A stretch of 49,006 nucleotides of DNA from an uncultured Paracoccaceae bacterium (GTDB taxonomy: Bacteria > Pseudomonadota > Alphaproteobacteria > Rhodobacterales > Rhodobacteraceae), in the NCBI GenBank assembly GCA_913060475.1, contig CAJXSD010000016.1, forward strand, positions 1-49,006. The letters run 5' to 3'. The notes below the pieces were generated by a model, which saw only the letters and a list, made by a program, of their open reading frames with translations, was not told where the DNA came from and searched no databases. A program made the translations under genes and the position numbers. Shown one piece after another: positions 17,709 through 26,876 of the stretch. Within the stretch, counting starts at the first letter, position 1. The number at the start of each line of letters is the position of its first letter.

Positions 17709-18590
17709 ATGACACCATCCTCGCAAAACCGCTCGCGTGGGCTTGTAATACTCTCGACCAGCTTTGTGGCGCTTTGGCTGTTGATCGCGGCGGTTCCATT
17801 TTTGTGGACCCTGTGGGGGTCGTTCAAGGTGCAGGGCGACTTTTTCTCAAAAAGCGATTGGACCTATGCGCTTTATGGTGTGCGCACGCTGGCCGAAACG
17901 GGCGCGACCTTTACAGGCCAAGGGTACCATGGCGCCTGGATCGAACAGGAATTTTGGCGCGCCACGCTGAACACCGGCATTGTGGTGTTTTTCACCGTGA
18001 TCATTTCACTGACCTTGGGCACCTTGGGCGGATATGCCTTGGCGCGGTCGGGGTATAAATACGCGTTCTGGATTTTGATGGCGGCCCTTGTGTTTCGGGC
18101 AATGCCGCATATCACGCTGGTGTCGGGCTATCTGCTGCCGTTTTTTGAATGGAACCTCTGGGGACATTTGCCCACCACAATTATTGTTCTGGTGGCCATC
18201 AACCAACCCTTTACCCTGTGGATGCTGCACAGCTTTTTCCTGAATATCCCCAAGGATATGGACGAAAGCGCGATGGTTGACGGATGCACACGGTTTCAGG
18301 CGTTTCGCCATGTGATTATTCCCGTGATGTGGCCCGGGGTGATCACGACGGGTCTGTTCAGCTTTCTGTTGGCCTATAACGATTTTGCGGTAACCGCGAT
18401 GTTGCTGAGCCAGGAAAACCAGACAATGGTCCCCAAAATCGCCAGTTTTCTAGGCACCACACAGGTCGAAGGCAACGTGATGTTCGCCGTCGCGGCGGTG
18501 GTATCGGCCACGGCCCCCCTCTTTGCGCTGGTCATGATGTTCCAACGTCAAATCGTGTCAGGCCTGACGGCCGGCGCGGTCAAGGGCTAG
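17709..18590 (+). CDS. ABC transporter permease 2 (MalG type)
   Basis: A 293-residue permease with about six spans and the EAA loop ESAMVDGCTRFQAFRHVIIP. It starts 13 bases after permease 1 with a GGGGG ribosome site and ends 3 bases before the GMC oxidoreductase, so importer and enzymes are in one transcript. With the preceding three genes it completes a carbohydrate-type importer. Confidence 0.88.
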   Translation: MTPSSQNRSRGLVILSTSFVALWLLIAAVPFLWTLWGSFKVQGDFFSKSDWTYALYGVRTLAETGATFTGQGYHGAWIEQEFWRATLNTGIVVFFTVIISLTLGTLGGYALARSGYKYAFWILMAALVFRAMPHITLVSGYLLPFFEWNLWGHLPTTIIVLVAINQPFTLWMLHSFFLNIPKDMDESAMVDGCTRFQAFRHVIIPVMWPGVITTGLFSFLLAYNDFAVTAMLLSQENQTMVPKIASFLGTTQVEGNVMFAVAAVVSATAPLFALVMMFQRQIVSGLTAGAVKG

Positions 18591-18593
18591 GCG

Positions 18594-20111
18594 ATGACCG
18601 TGACCCCCGACTATATCGTGATTGGCGCAGGATCCGCGGGCTGTGTTGTGGCGGGCGAATTGATCCGCCGCCAGGCCGGCCGCGTGTTGATCATCGAGGC
18701 GGGGCCAACCGACGCGCACCCCTTGGTGAAAATGCCCTTTGGTCTGGTCTGGCTGATGGGGTCGAAAATCCGCGATTGGCGGTTTTCCAGCACGGCACAA
18801 TCCGGTCTGGGGGGCCGTGCGCTGAAAATTCCGCGGGGCCGCATGCTGGGCGGATCAGGATCGATCAATTCGATGGTTTGGTTTCGCGGGGCCCGACGGG
18901 ATTTCGACGATTGGGGCCAACCCAAATGGGCATGGTCCAACGTGGACCCTGTGTTTGACGCGGTTGAACAGCATCTGCGGCCCACCCAATTATCCGGCGC
19001 GCACCCCGTAACGCGGCGGTTGTCGACGATGTTTTCCACCAACAGCGGTGCTGCCCCCTCGCCCGATTACGAAAGCGCGGGCGTGTTCAATTATAACCTG
19101 CACAAGGGCCGGCGTTGGTCGGCGGCGGATGCATTTTTGCGCCCCGCGCAGGCGTCGGGACATTTGCAGGTGTTAACGGGTTGTTCGGTGGATCGCATCG
19201 CGTTTCAGGGCGACCGCGCGGATCGGGTGATTTTGACAGACGGGACGCAGCTGCGCGCACACAAGGGCATCATTTTGTCCGCCGGATCCATCGGATCGCC
19301 CGCAATTGCAATGCGATCGGGGTTTGGCGACGCGTCGCAACTGCGCGCCTTGGGGATTGATCCACGCCATGATCTGGCCGATGTGGGGCGCAATCTGCAT
19401 GATCATCCCAGCGTGGGCCTCTATTTTTCTGGGCCGAACTCGGGCTATGGATTGACCCTTGGCCAATCGTTGGCCTGGGCCATGGCCCCACTGCGCTATG
19501 CGGCGACAGGCACGGGGCGGCTTGCCTCGCCCACTGTCGAAGGCGGTGCGTTTTTCAACGCACGCGGCACCAGTGCCGAACCCGATGTGCAAAGCCACTT
19601 TATCCCGTTCAAACTGGGCTGGACCGGCGCACGCTATACCTATGGTCAGGGGTATTTTGCCGATGTGTGCCTGTGTCGCCCGAAATCCCGCGGGGCCTTG
19701 CGTCTGGAATCGGCCGATCCGCAGGCCGCCCCGCTGATCGATCTGGGGATTTTGCAGGATCCATCCGATCTGGACACCCTGGTTGCGGGCATCAAACGGC
19801 TGCGCCAGTTGCTGGATCGCAGCGATTTCGGACCCTATCGCGCGCCCGAAGCACACCCCGCCGCCAGTGCGCAAACGGATGACGCCATTCGCCGCTATAT
19901 TGTGCAGACATGTGCGACGGCCTATCACCCTGTGGGGACCATGGCGATCGGGACCGTGGTGTCACCTGAACTAAAACTGACGGGCAGCAACAACCTGTGG
20001 GTGGCGGATGCCTCCGTCATGCCATCGGTGACATCTGCCAATACAAACGCGCCCAGCATGATGATCGGCTGGCGCGCGGCAGATTTCATCAACCAAGAGG
20101 CCGCCGCATGA
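18594..20111 (+). CDS. GMC-family FAD-dependent alcohol oxidoreductase
   Basis: A 505-residue glucose-methanol-choline family flavoprotein: Rossmann motif YIVIGAGSAGCVVAG (7-21), GMC signature GRMLGGSGSINSMVWFRG, and the catalytic pair His445 (in YHPVGTMA) and Asn485 (in NTNAPSMM). These enzymes oxidise an alcohol to an aldehyde or ketone with an acceptor such as a quinone or oxygen. No signal peptide, so it acts in the cytoplasm on the imported compound. Its TGA overlaps the next gene's ATG (ATGA). Confidence 0.88.
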   Translation: MTVTPDYIVIGAGSAGCVVAGELIRRQAGRVLIIEAGPTDAHPLVKMPFGLVWLMGSKIRDWRFSSTAQSGLGGRALKIPRGRMLGGSGSINSMVWFRGARRDFDDWGQPKWAWSNVDPVFDAVEQHLRPTQLSGAHPVTRRLSTMFSTNSGAAPSPDYESAGVFNYNLHKGRRWSAADAFLRPAQASGHLQVLTGCSVDRIAFQGDRADRVILTDGTQLRAHKGIILSAGSIGSPAIAMRSGFGDASQLRALGIDPRHDLADVGRNLHDHPSVGLYFSGPNSGYGLTLGQSLAWAMAPLRYAATGTGRLASPTVEGGAFFNARGTSAEPDVQSHFIPFKLGWTGARYTYGQGYFADVCLCRPKSRGALRLESADPQAAPLIDLGILQDPSDLDTLVAGIKRLRQLLDRSDFGPYRAPEAHPAASAQTDDAIRRYIVQTCATAYHPVGTMAIGTVVSPELKLTGSNNLWVADASVMPSVTSANTNAPSMMIGWRAADFINQEAAA

Positions 20112-20638
20112 AAGGTTCCCGCCCCATCCAAGCCGTGTTAACCCGTGATACGGATATGTCCAAAACCGACGACACCCGCGCCGTGATCGAGGCGATGGTC
20201 GACGGCCTGAACGATCACCGGATTGACGATATAGGCCAGTTTTTCGCCCAAGGCTTTCGCTGGATGGGCAATGCGGGATGTGGCACAAAAAACGGGCTGC
20301 AGGAATTTCAGGACAACTGGCAACGCCCATTCCAGGCCGCCTTTAGCGACAAAGTCTGCATCGACGAGGCGCGGCTTTATATGGGGGAATGGGCGGCTGC
20401 CTTTGGCCGCCAAGAGGCAACGCACACGGGCGAATTTTTGGGGATTGCGCCCACGGGAAAACGCGTTGAAATCCGCTATATGGATTTTTGGAAAGTGGTT
20501 GACGGCAAAATTGTCGACAACTGGGTGAATGTCGATTTCGCCCATGTTGCTGCGCAGCTTGGCGTTGATGTGTTTAACGGACAGGGTTGGGAAACCTATG
20601 ATCGCGGCGAAAAAACACCGCCGCGCCCAGATAAGTGA
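20108..20638 (+). CDS. SnoaL-like protein, single domain
   Basis: A 176-residue protein with one SnoaL/NTF2-like domain (about residues 20-165). It shows the locus-wide turn GIAPTGKR followed by a strand, then VDGKIVDNWVNVDFAHVAAQ, which is the ester-cyclase ending. The start at 20108 overlaps the GMC stop and has AAGAGG 7 nt upstream; an internal ATG 16 codons later (MSKTDD) is the alternative. Possible reactions are cyclisation, hydration or isomerisation of the oxidised intermediate. Product unknown. Confidence 0.7.
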   Translation: MKGSRPIQAVLTRDTDMSKTDDTRAVIEAMVDGLNDHRIDDIGQFFAQGFRWMGNAGCGTKNGLQEFQDNWQRPFQAAFSDKVCIDEARLYMGEWAAAFGRQEATHTGEFLGIAPTGKRVEIRYMDFWKVVDGKIVDNWVNVDFAHVAAQLGVDVFNGQGWETYDRGEKTPPRPDK

Positions 20639-20647
20639 GGAACTGTT

Positions 20648-21976
20648 ATGGCGATAGACTATCTAAAACGTGGCAAACCCGAAGCAGATCGGGCCGAAGA
20701 CGATGCAAAAACAGCGGCGATCGTGTCTGCAACACTGAAAGATATCGAACAGCGCGGCGATGCAGCGGTGCGCGAATTGGCCAATAAATTCGACGGCTAT
20801 GACCGCGACTGTTACCGCCTGAGCGACGATGAAATCCAGGCGATTATCGCCAAGGTCAGCCCCGAGGATATGGCCGACATCAAATTCGCCCAAGACCAGG
20901 TGCGCAATTTCGCCCAAGCCCAGCGTGACAGCATGTTGGACATAGAAATCGAAACCATGCCGGGTGTGATTTTGGGCCATAAAAACATCCCCGTCCAATC
21001 CGTGGGCTGTTACGTGCCCGGCGGTAAATTCCCGATGGTGGCCAGCGCGCATATGTCGGTGGCCACCGCATCGGTTGCCGGGGTGCCGCGGATTATTGCG
21101 GCGACACCGCCCTTTAACGGGGAACCAAATCCGGCCGTGATCGCCGCCATGCATATGGGCGGCGCGCATGAAATCTATGTGCTTGGCGGGATCCAGGCTG
21201 TGGGGGCCATGGCCATCGGCACCGAAACGATTGACCCTGTGCATCTGCTGGTGGGACCCGGCAATGCCTTTGTTGCCGAGGCAAAGCGCCAGCTGTTTGG
21301 CCGCGTGGGCATCGATCTGTTTGCGGGTCCGACCGAAACCATGGTGATTGCCGATGAAACGGTGGACGCCGAACTCTGCGCGACGGATTTGTTGGGACAG
21401 GCGGAACATGGCTATAATTCGCCCGCTGTTTTGGTGACAAATTCGCGCAAACTAGCAACCGAGACCTTGGCCGAAATCGACCGCATTTTGAAAATTCTGC
21501 CCACCGCCGGCACTGCATCGGTCAGCTGGCAGGATTATGGCGAAGTGATTGTTTGTGACACCTATGACGAAATGTTAGAGGTGGCCAATGATATCGCGTC
21601 GGAACACGTTCAGGTCATGACCGACCGCGACGATTGGTTTTTGGACCATATGACATGCTATGGCGCATTGTTCCTAGGCCCGCGCACCAACGTATCAAAC
21701 GGGGACAAGGTGATCGGCACCAACCACACCCTGCCCACCAAGAAAGCGGGGCGGTACACGGGCGGTTTATGGGTCGGGAAATTCCTGAAAACCCACAGCT
21801 ATCAGAAAGTCACCACAGATGAAGCCGCAACCATGATCGGCGAATATGGCAGCCGTTTGTGCATGCTAGAAGGGTTCGTGGGCCACGCCGAACAATGTAA
21901 CGTGCGTGTGCGGCGCTATGGCGGGGTCAATGTTCCCTATGGTCAGGGTGCGCCGCGCAGAACGGCCGCGGAATAG
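20648..21976 (+). CDS. Histidinol-dehydrogenase-family protein (HisD/HpsN-like)
   Basis: A 442-residue NAD-dependent zinc dehydrogenase. All zinc and catalytic positions of HisD are present: Gln251 and His254 in [13 protein letters not shown], the base Glu319 with His320 in ASEHVQ, Asp353 in [14 protein letters not shown], and His413 in EGFVGHAEQ. It resembles HpsN, which oxidises 2,3-dihydroxypropane-1-sulfonate to sulfolactate, more than true HisD, but the neighbours contain no other known DHPS genes. Enzymes of this family carry out the four-electron oxidation of a primary alcohol to the acid. GAGGAA precedes the ATG. It is the likely alcohol-to-acid step of the locus. Confidence 0.85.
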   Translation: MAIDYLKRGKPEADRAEDDAKTAAIVSATLKDIEQRGDAAVRELANKFDGYDRDCYRLSDDEIQAIIAKVSPEDMADIKFAQDQVRNFAQAQRDSMLDIEIETMPGVILGHKNIPVQSVGCYVPGGKFPMVASAHMSVATASVAGVPRIIAATPPFNGEPNPAVIAAMHMGGAHEIYVLGGIQAVGAMAIGTETIDPVHLLVGPGNAFVAEAKRQLFGRVGIDLFAGPTETMVIADETVDAELCATDLLGQAEHGYNSPAVLVTNSRKLATETLAEIDRILKILPTAGTASVSWQDYGEVIVCDTYDEMLEVANDIASEHVQVMTDRDDWFLDHMTCYGALFLGPRTNVSNGDKVIGTNHTLPTKKAGRYTGGLWVGKFLKTHSYQKVTTDEAATMIGEYGSRLCMLEGFVGHAEQCNVRVRRYGGVNVPYGQGAPRRTAAE

Positions 21977-21994
21977 ACGGGGTTTGGTCCGCAA

Positions 21995-23047
21995 ATGTCC
22001 GATGTGCATACAACACATAAATCCCTGATCGCACCCCTGCTGCAGGCGATGTATCATTTCGACGCCAATGGTGTTCGTGCCCAATTGCGGGACCTGATCG
22101 CATCAGATGCCGTTGTTCATATGCCCTATCCCTTGGGCGATATGACAGGGCCGGACGCATTTTATGACCGCTGTTATGCGCCCTTGCTGGCGTCTTGGCC
22201 CGATCTGGAACGTCGGGACTGGATTGTTATGGCGGGCCAAACCGATCAGGGCGACGATTGGGTGGGCTGCGGTGGCCATTATGTGGGCACATTTGTTGCG
22301 CCATGGCTGGACATTCCCCCAACGGGGCATTTAACGCATATGCGCTATCACGAATTTTTCCGGTTTGTGGATGGGCAAATCGTCGAAATTCAGGCCATTT
22401 GGGACATCCCCGAGGTCATGATGCAGGCCCGCGCTTGGCCCATGGCCCCATCCTTGGGGCGCGAATTTTGCATCCCCGGCCCCGCGACCCTAGACGGCAA
22501 GGTGCCCGGGCCGTGGAATGCCGACCAATCCAACGCGTCCTGTCAGCATGTGTTGGATATGCTGGCGTATCTGACCAAATACCCCAGCCAAGGCGGCCCC
22601 GAGGTTATGGAAATGGACCGGTTTTGGCATCCCAAAATGAACTGGTACGGACCCGCCGGTATCGGAACAGGGCGCGGGATTTCCGGGTTTCGGAATTGGC
22701 ACCAGATCCCGTTTCTAAGGGCCATGCCCGATCGCGGTCAGGATGTGGATGGCCTGACGCTGCATTTCTTTGGCGATGGGGATTATGTGGCGGTCACGGG
22801 CTGGCCCAATATGGTCCAGACCCTATCACAGGATGGCTGGATGGGCATTGCGCCTGCGGGCAAACGGATCACCCTGAAATCGCTGGATTTCTGGCGTATC
22901 GAAAACGGGTTGATCCGCGAAAATTGGGTGCTGGTGGATTTGCTTGATGCCTATCATCAGTTGGGTATAGATGTTCTGGCCCGTATGCGTGAATTTAACA
23001 AGGCCCGCGTTCCGGGATCAATTCCTTACCCCGTCGGAGATATTTGA
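21995..23047 (+). CDS. SnoaL/ester-cyclase-like protein, tandem two-domain
   Basis: A 350-residue protein with two SnoaL-like halves (about 8-145 and 200-335). The first has DIPPTGHLTHMRYHEFF and VDGQIVEIQ; the second has WYGPAGIGTG, GIAPAGKRITLKSLDFW and IENGLIRENWVLVDLLDAYH. It looks like a paralogue of the divergent protein at 13066-14085, sharing the W-[WY]-GPAGIG motif at the same place and the same overall layout. The stop overlaps the SDR start (TGATG). Function unknown beyond fold. Confidence 0.75.
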   Translation: MSDVHTTHKSLIAPLLQAMYHFDANGVRAQLRDLIASDAVVHMPYPLGDMTGPDAFYDRCYAPLLASWPDLERRDWIVMAGQTDQGDDWVGCGGHYVGTFVAPWLDIPPTGHLTHMRYHEFFRFVDGQIVEIQAIWDIPEVMMQARAWPMAPSLGREFCIPGPATLDGKVPGPWNADQSNASCQHVLDMLAYLTKYPSQGGPEVMEMDRFWHPKMNWYGPAGIGTGRGISGFRNWHQIPFLRAMPDRGQDVDGLTLHFFGDGDYVAVTGWPNMVQTLSQDGWMGIAPAGKRITLKSLDFWRIENGLIRENWVLVDLLDAYHQLGIDVLARMREFNKARVPGSIPYPVGDI

Positions 23048-23811
23048 TGCAATTCCCAACCACACCCACCTTTGATCTAACTGGAAAACGTGCGCTGATT
23101 GCGGGGGCGTCATCGGGCATCGGCCTGGCCGGTGCGGTGGCGCTGGCCGAACGCGGGGCCGATGTTGTTTTGGCCGCACGCCGTGCGGATCGTTTGGCAG
23201 ATATCGTCGCGGAAATGACTGCGCGCGGATGGTCTGCCCGCGCGGTCACGTTAGACGTCACAGATATCGACGCCACCCGCGCCGTTGTCGCCGCCGAGGG
23301 TCCGTTCGATATATTGCTAAATTCCGCAGGTCTGGCCCGCCACACCAAGGCGGTGGACACAACACCGGCCGATTTTGACGCGGTGATGAATATCAACCTG
23401 CGCGGGGCCTATTTCCTGACCCAAGCCGTGGCGCAGGGCATGATTGCGGCAGGCAAACAGGGATCCCTGATCAACATATCCAGCCAAATGGGCCATGTGG
23501 GTGGATTGGATCGCGCTGTTTACTGCGCATCGAAATTCGCGGTCGAAGGGTTCACCAAGGCCATGGCATTGGAATTTGGTCCCCACAAAATTCGCATCAA
23601 TACCATTTGCCCCACATTCATTCTGACCGAACTGACACAGCCCACCTTTGACGATCCTGAAAAACGCGCTTGGGTTTTGGATAAAATCAAACTGGGCCGC
23701 GCAGGCGAGGTGCAGGATCTGATGGGCGCGGTCGTCTATCTGGCATCAAACGCATCCGCGATGGTGACAGGGACATCCATGTTGATTGACGGGGGTTGGA
23801 CAGCAGACTGA
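23047..23811 (+). CDS. Short-chain dehydrogenase/reductase (SDR)
   Basis: A 254-residue classical SDR: cofactor motif AGASSGIGLAGA (19-30), NSAG (92-95), the catalytic Ser145/146 in NISSQMG, Tyr159 and Lys163 in YCASK, and Asn in MNINLRG. It would interconvert a secondary alcohol and ketone with NAD(P). GGAG lies 7 nt before the ATG, which overlaps the preceding stop. Substrate unknown; context makes it one of three redox enzymes in the pathway (GMC, HisD-like, SDR). Confidence 0.9.
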   Translation: MQFPTTPTFDLTGKRALIAGASSGIGLAGAVALAERGADVVLAARRADRLADIVAEMTARGWSARAVTLDVTDIDATRAVVAAEGPFDILLNSAGLARHTKAVDTTPADFDAVMNINLRGAYFLTQAVAQGMIAAGKQGSLINISSQMGHVGGLDRAVYCASKFAVEGFTKAMALEFGPHKIRINTICPTFILTELTQPTFDDPEKRAWVLDKIKLGRAGEVQDLMGAVVYLASNASAMVTGTSMLIDGGWTAD

Positions 23812-24833
23812 TGGGCGTGACCAAGATCACATCGGCCGAGGTTGCAAAACGCGCTGGCGTCAGCCAGTCGGCGGTCAGCCGTGTGTTCACGCCAGGTGCC
23901 TCCGCATCTGCCAAAACCGTGGCCAAGGTCCGCGCCGCGGCGCAGGAACTGGGATATCGTCCCAATGTTTTGGCCCGCGCTATGGTATCCGGCAAAAGCC
24001 GTATCATCGGTGTCGTTGTTGCCTATCTGAACAACCAATTCTATCCCGATGCCTTGGAAAAGCTGTCAAACGCGTTGCAAAAACAGGGCTATCACGTATT
24101 GGTATTTATGACCGCCAATGCCGCCAGTGATATCGAACGTGTTGTCGATGAAATTCTGGATTATCAGGTCGACGGGATTGTGGCGGCATCTGTTGCCATG
24201 TCGTCGGAATTGTCCGAACGCTGTCGTGCAGCGGGTGTTCCGATGGTGCTGTTTAACCGATATCAGGACGACGCACAAATGTCCGCCGTGACATCCGACA
24301 ATTTGGCCGGTGGACGCAAGGTGGCCGATTATCTGGTTGGTTTGGGCCATCGCAACATCGGCTATATCGCCGGTTGGGAAGGCGCCTCAACCCAGCGCGA
24401 CCGCGAGGCGGGGTTTATCCAAGGCCTGGCCGCCGCCGGTCTGACATTGCACGCGCGCGGGGTTGGCAACTTTTCCTCTGAGGGGGCGAAAAATGCAGCG
24501 CGCGACATGTTTGACGGCGTTGCCACCGCGGATCGTCCCACGGCGCTGTTCGTGGCCAATGACCATATGGCGTTGGCGGTGATGGATGCCCTGCGGTTTG
24601 ATCTGGGGCTGGATGTGCCGCGCGACGTGTCTGTTGTGGGCTATGACGATGTGCCCGCGGCCGCGTGGCAGGCCTATGATTTGACCACTGTGCGCCAGCC
24701 GGCCAATCGGATGGTGGCCCAAACGGTGGACATACTGCTTGAAAAAATCGAAAACCCCGCAGCGGCCCCGCGCCGCGTGCAGATTGACGGACCATTGATC
24801 GAACGCGGTTCGACACACAACCCACAAGGATAA
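23811..24833 (+). CDS. LacI-family transcriptional regulator
   Basis: A 340-residue repressor: N-terminal HTH (SAEVAKRAGVSQSAVSRVF, about residues 8-26), the hinge helix region (YRPNVLARAMVSGKS), and a periplasmic-binding-protein-like effector domain. The ATG at 23811 overlaps the SDR stop by one base. It is embedded within the operon it probably controls: two LacI-type operator candidates (14127-14146, 14182-14201) lie at the only divergent promoter of the locus. The inducer should be the imported substrate or an early product. Confidence 0.9.
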   Translation: MGVTKITSAEVAKRAGVSQSAVSRVFTPGASASAKTVAKVRAAAQELGYRPNVLARAMVSGKSRIIGVVVAYLNNQFYPDALEKLSNALQKQGYHVLVFMTANAASDIERVVDEILDYQVDGIVAASVAMSSELSERCRAAGVPMVLFNRYQDDAQMSAVTSDNLAGGRKVADYLVGLGHRNIGYIAGWEGASTQRDREAGFIQGLAAAGLTLHARGVGNFSSEGAKNAARDMFDGVATADRPTALFVANDHMALAVMDALRFDLGLDVPRDVSVVGYDDVPAAAWQAYDLTTVRQPANRMVAQTVDILLEKIENPAAAPRRVQIDGPLIERGSTHNPQG

Positions 24834-24836
24834 GTT

Positions 24837-25826
24837 ATGCAAGGATTCGACCCTAAATTTCGGGATTTCCCAGACTATATCATCGGCATCACCAAAGAGA
24901 TTTGGGAAGACCGCGGCATCGCCACACTGCATGATTACTATGCCCCCGATATCATCGTGCGGTCCCCTGCATCGGTTGTTGTGGGCAACCAAGGTGTGAT
25001 TGCCGCGACCATGGCAACCTTGGCAGAATTTCCCGATCGCACCCTCTTTGGCGAAGATGTGATTTGGTCTGGCACGCCGCAGGCCGGCATGTTGTCATCA
25101 CATCGCTTGCATTCGACGGCGACACACGCCAACCCCGGTGTCTATGGTGCGCCCACGGGCAAAAAATTGCACTATCGCATTCTGGCGGATTGCCATGCCA
25201 AAAACAACCAGATCGACGATGAATGGTTGATCCGCGACCAAGGCGCGATTGTGCGCCAGTTGGGCATTGATCCACGCGATTACGCCCGCGATCTGATCAC
25301 CCGCGAAGGCGGCCCCGAGGCCTGTGTGCGCCCCTTTAGCCCTGAAATCGACGTCGATGGCCCCTATCAGGGGACCGGCAATGACAACGAATGGGGCGCG
25401 CGGCATGCAGATTTGTTGACCCGCATCATGAACGCAGATTTCACCGTCATCCCCGCGGAATATGACCGCGCCGCCAATCTGGCCTATGCGGGTGGGATTG
25501 ATGCGCTGTCGCACGATGGGGCCGATCAATTCTGGATGGGTCTGCGGGCGTCATTCCCGAATGCGACATTCACCATTCACCACCAAATCGGCCGATCTGA
25601 CCCGATGATGCCGCCGCGATCCGCGCTGCGCTGGTCATTGCACGGCAAACACGATGGTTGGGGCAGCTTTGGCACACCTTCGGGGGCAGATGTGTATATC
25701 ATGGGCATCAGCCACGCCGAATTCGGCGCAGTGATCGGCGGCCAACCCAAATTACGCCGCGAATGGACATTGTTTGACGAAACCGCCGTCTGGAAACAAA
25801 TTTTATTAAGTACAGGTGACCTATGA
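24837..25826 (+). CDS. SnoaL-like protein, tandem two-domain, divergent type
   Basis: A 329-residue protein with two halves of SnoaL/NTF2 type (about 10-145 and 180-320). The first half carries YGAPTGKKLHYRILADCHAK, matching the locus-wide P-T-G-K turn; the second is more degenerate (SFGTPSGADVYIMGISHAEF). It differs from the two other double-domain proteins in lacking the W-[WY]-GPAGIG motif. AAGGA precedes the ATG. The stop overlaps the cupin start (ATGA). Exact role unknown. Confidence 0.65.
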   Translation: MQGFDPKFRDFPDYIIGITKEIWEDRGIATLHDYYAPDIIVRSPASVVVGNQGVIAATMATLAEFPDRTLFGEDVIWSGTPQAGMLSSHRLHSTATHANPGVYGAPTGKKLHYRILADCHAKNNQIDDEWLIRDQGAIVRQLGIDPRDYARDLITREGGPEACVRPFSPEIDVDGPYQGTGNDNEWGARHADLLTRIMNADFTVIPAEYDRAANLAYAGGIDALSHDGADQFWMGLRASFPNATFTIHHQIGRSDPMMPPRSALRWSLHGKHDGWGSFGTPSGADVYIMGISHAEFGAVIGGQPKLRREWTLFDETAVWKQILLSTGDL

Positions 25827-26797
25827 CCCCCCAAGACATGGAATCCCGCATTGTTCGCTATGGCGATCTGCAGCCTTGTAAAACGGCCTTTATCGATGCG
25901 CATACACCGGGCAGCGATCAGAAAGAAAACTTTACCATTATCGGCGGCGGCGTATCGGAAAGCCCCGATCAGCATGTGCATATCTCGATCCCGCACGGGT
26001 TCAACATTGGCGCAGCAGGTCAACCGCCCAAATGCCGCAATTCGCTGCATGATCACCGCACAGCCGAGGCATTTTTTGTCCTATCCGGCCGCTGGCGGTT
26101 TTTCTGGGGCCGTTGGGGGAATGCCGGCGAGGTCATTTTGGAACAGGGTGACATTTTCAACATCCCAACCGGAATTTTCCGCGGATTTGAAAACATTGGC
26201 ACCGATTACGGAATGATCATGGCCATCCTTGGCGGCGATGATGCCGGCGGTGGTGTCATGTGGGCGCCCCAAGTGATCGAGGATGCCGCAGATCACGGGT
26301 TGATTTTGGGCGAAAATGGCAAGCTTTATGACACCAAGAAACAACAACGCCTGCCCGAGGGTGTAAACCCCATGCCGTTGATGAGCGCCGAAGAACTGGC
26401 CAAACGTCCCGAACCCACAACGGCAGATGTTCTGCCCAACCACGTGGCGCGGTATTTGGATATGGTGGCCTATGCCGAAAAACGCCCCTGCAAGGTGATT
26501 GGCGAAACGGGCCTGTTGCGCGACAAACCCGGGTTTGAGGTTGATTTCATCACCCGTAACAGCGCGACAGACCGCAAACACAAACACGACCGCCCCAGCG
26601 TTTTGATGCCCGTGCGCGGGCATTGGCGTGTGGATTGGGATGGGGGCACCACAACCCTGGCCCCCGGCGACACGATGTCGGTGCCCGAACACCTGATGCA
26701 TTCGGCCGTTCCATCCATGACGGGCGAAGCGGCGATGTATCACATCGTGGCCACCGATGACCCCGCCGGTCTGACATGGACTGCGCCAACTGCGTGA
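25823..26797 (+). CDS. Bicupin protein (gentisate-dioxygenase-like fold)
   Basis: A 324-residue protein with two cupin barrels. The first (about 70-145) has the metal-binding pattern in LHDHRTAEAFFVLSGRWRFF and GDIFNIPTGIFRGFEN; the second (about 240-315) has DRKHKHDRPSVLMPVRGHWR and LAPGDTMSVPEHLMHSAV. Both keep H-x-H pairs, so both could bind metal. The layout resembles bicupin dioxygenases and isomerases. It is the last gene of the plus-strand run, coupled to the SnoaL-like gene before it. Reaction unknown: ring cleavage, isomerisation or lactone handling are all possible. Confidence 0.78.
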   Translation: MTPQDMESRIVRYGDLQPCKTAFIDAHTPGSDQKENFTIIGGGVSESPDQHVHISIPHGFNIGAAGQPPKCRNSLHDHRTAEAFFVLSGRWRFFWGRWGNAGEVILEQGDIFNIPTGIFRGFENIGTDYGMIMAILGGDDAGGGVMWAPQVIEDAADHGLILGENGKLYDTKKQQRLPEGVNPMPLMSAEELAKRPEPTTADVLPNHVARYLDMVAYAEKRPCKVIGETGLLRDKPGFEVDFITRNSATDRKHKHDRPSVLMPVRGHWRVDWDGGTTTLAPGDTMSVPEHLMHSAVPSMTGEAAMYHIVATDDPAGLTWTAPTA

Positions 26798-26849
26798 TCC
26801 TGTCGTGTTCCTGTCCTAATCTGGGCCTAATCTGGGCCTGATCCCAAAT

Positions 26850-26876
26850 CTGCAGCCGCCCATCCCGCGGCTGCAG
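26850..26876. terminator. Hairpin at the end of the SnoaL locus
   Basis: CTGCAGCCGC pairs perfectly with GCGGCTGCAG (10 bp, 7-base loop) between the cupin gene and the convergent glycine-ladder gene, whose stop codon it touches. A likely two-way terminator without a strong T-run. Confidence 0.55.

Noticed and set aside
19173-19928. 251-codon frame antisense to the GMC oxidoreductase gene
   Set aside because: Shadow of a clear gene, with no motif and no plausible start signal.
20663-21409. 248-codon frame antisense to the HisD-like gene
   Set aside because: Shadow frame, very rich in His and Gly, inside a gene with all catalytic residues intact.
20648-21976. Naming the HisD-like gene hpsN and the locus a DHPS-degradation cluster
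   Set aside because: Residues fit HpsN, but no other DHPS genes (specific TRAP or MFS uptake, HpsO/HpsP-type dehydrogenases, sulfolactate enzymes) are present and the importer is of sugar type.
26811-26846. Short tandem CTAATCTGGGCCT-like repeat after the cupin gene
   Set aside because: Only two imperfect short copies next to the hairpin; not enough to call a repeat element.
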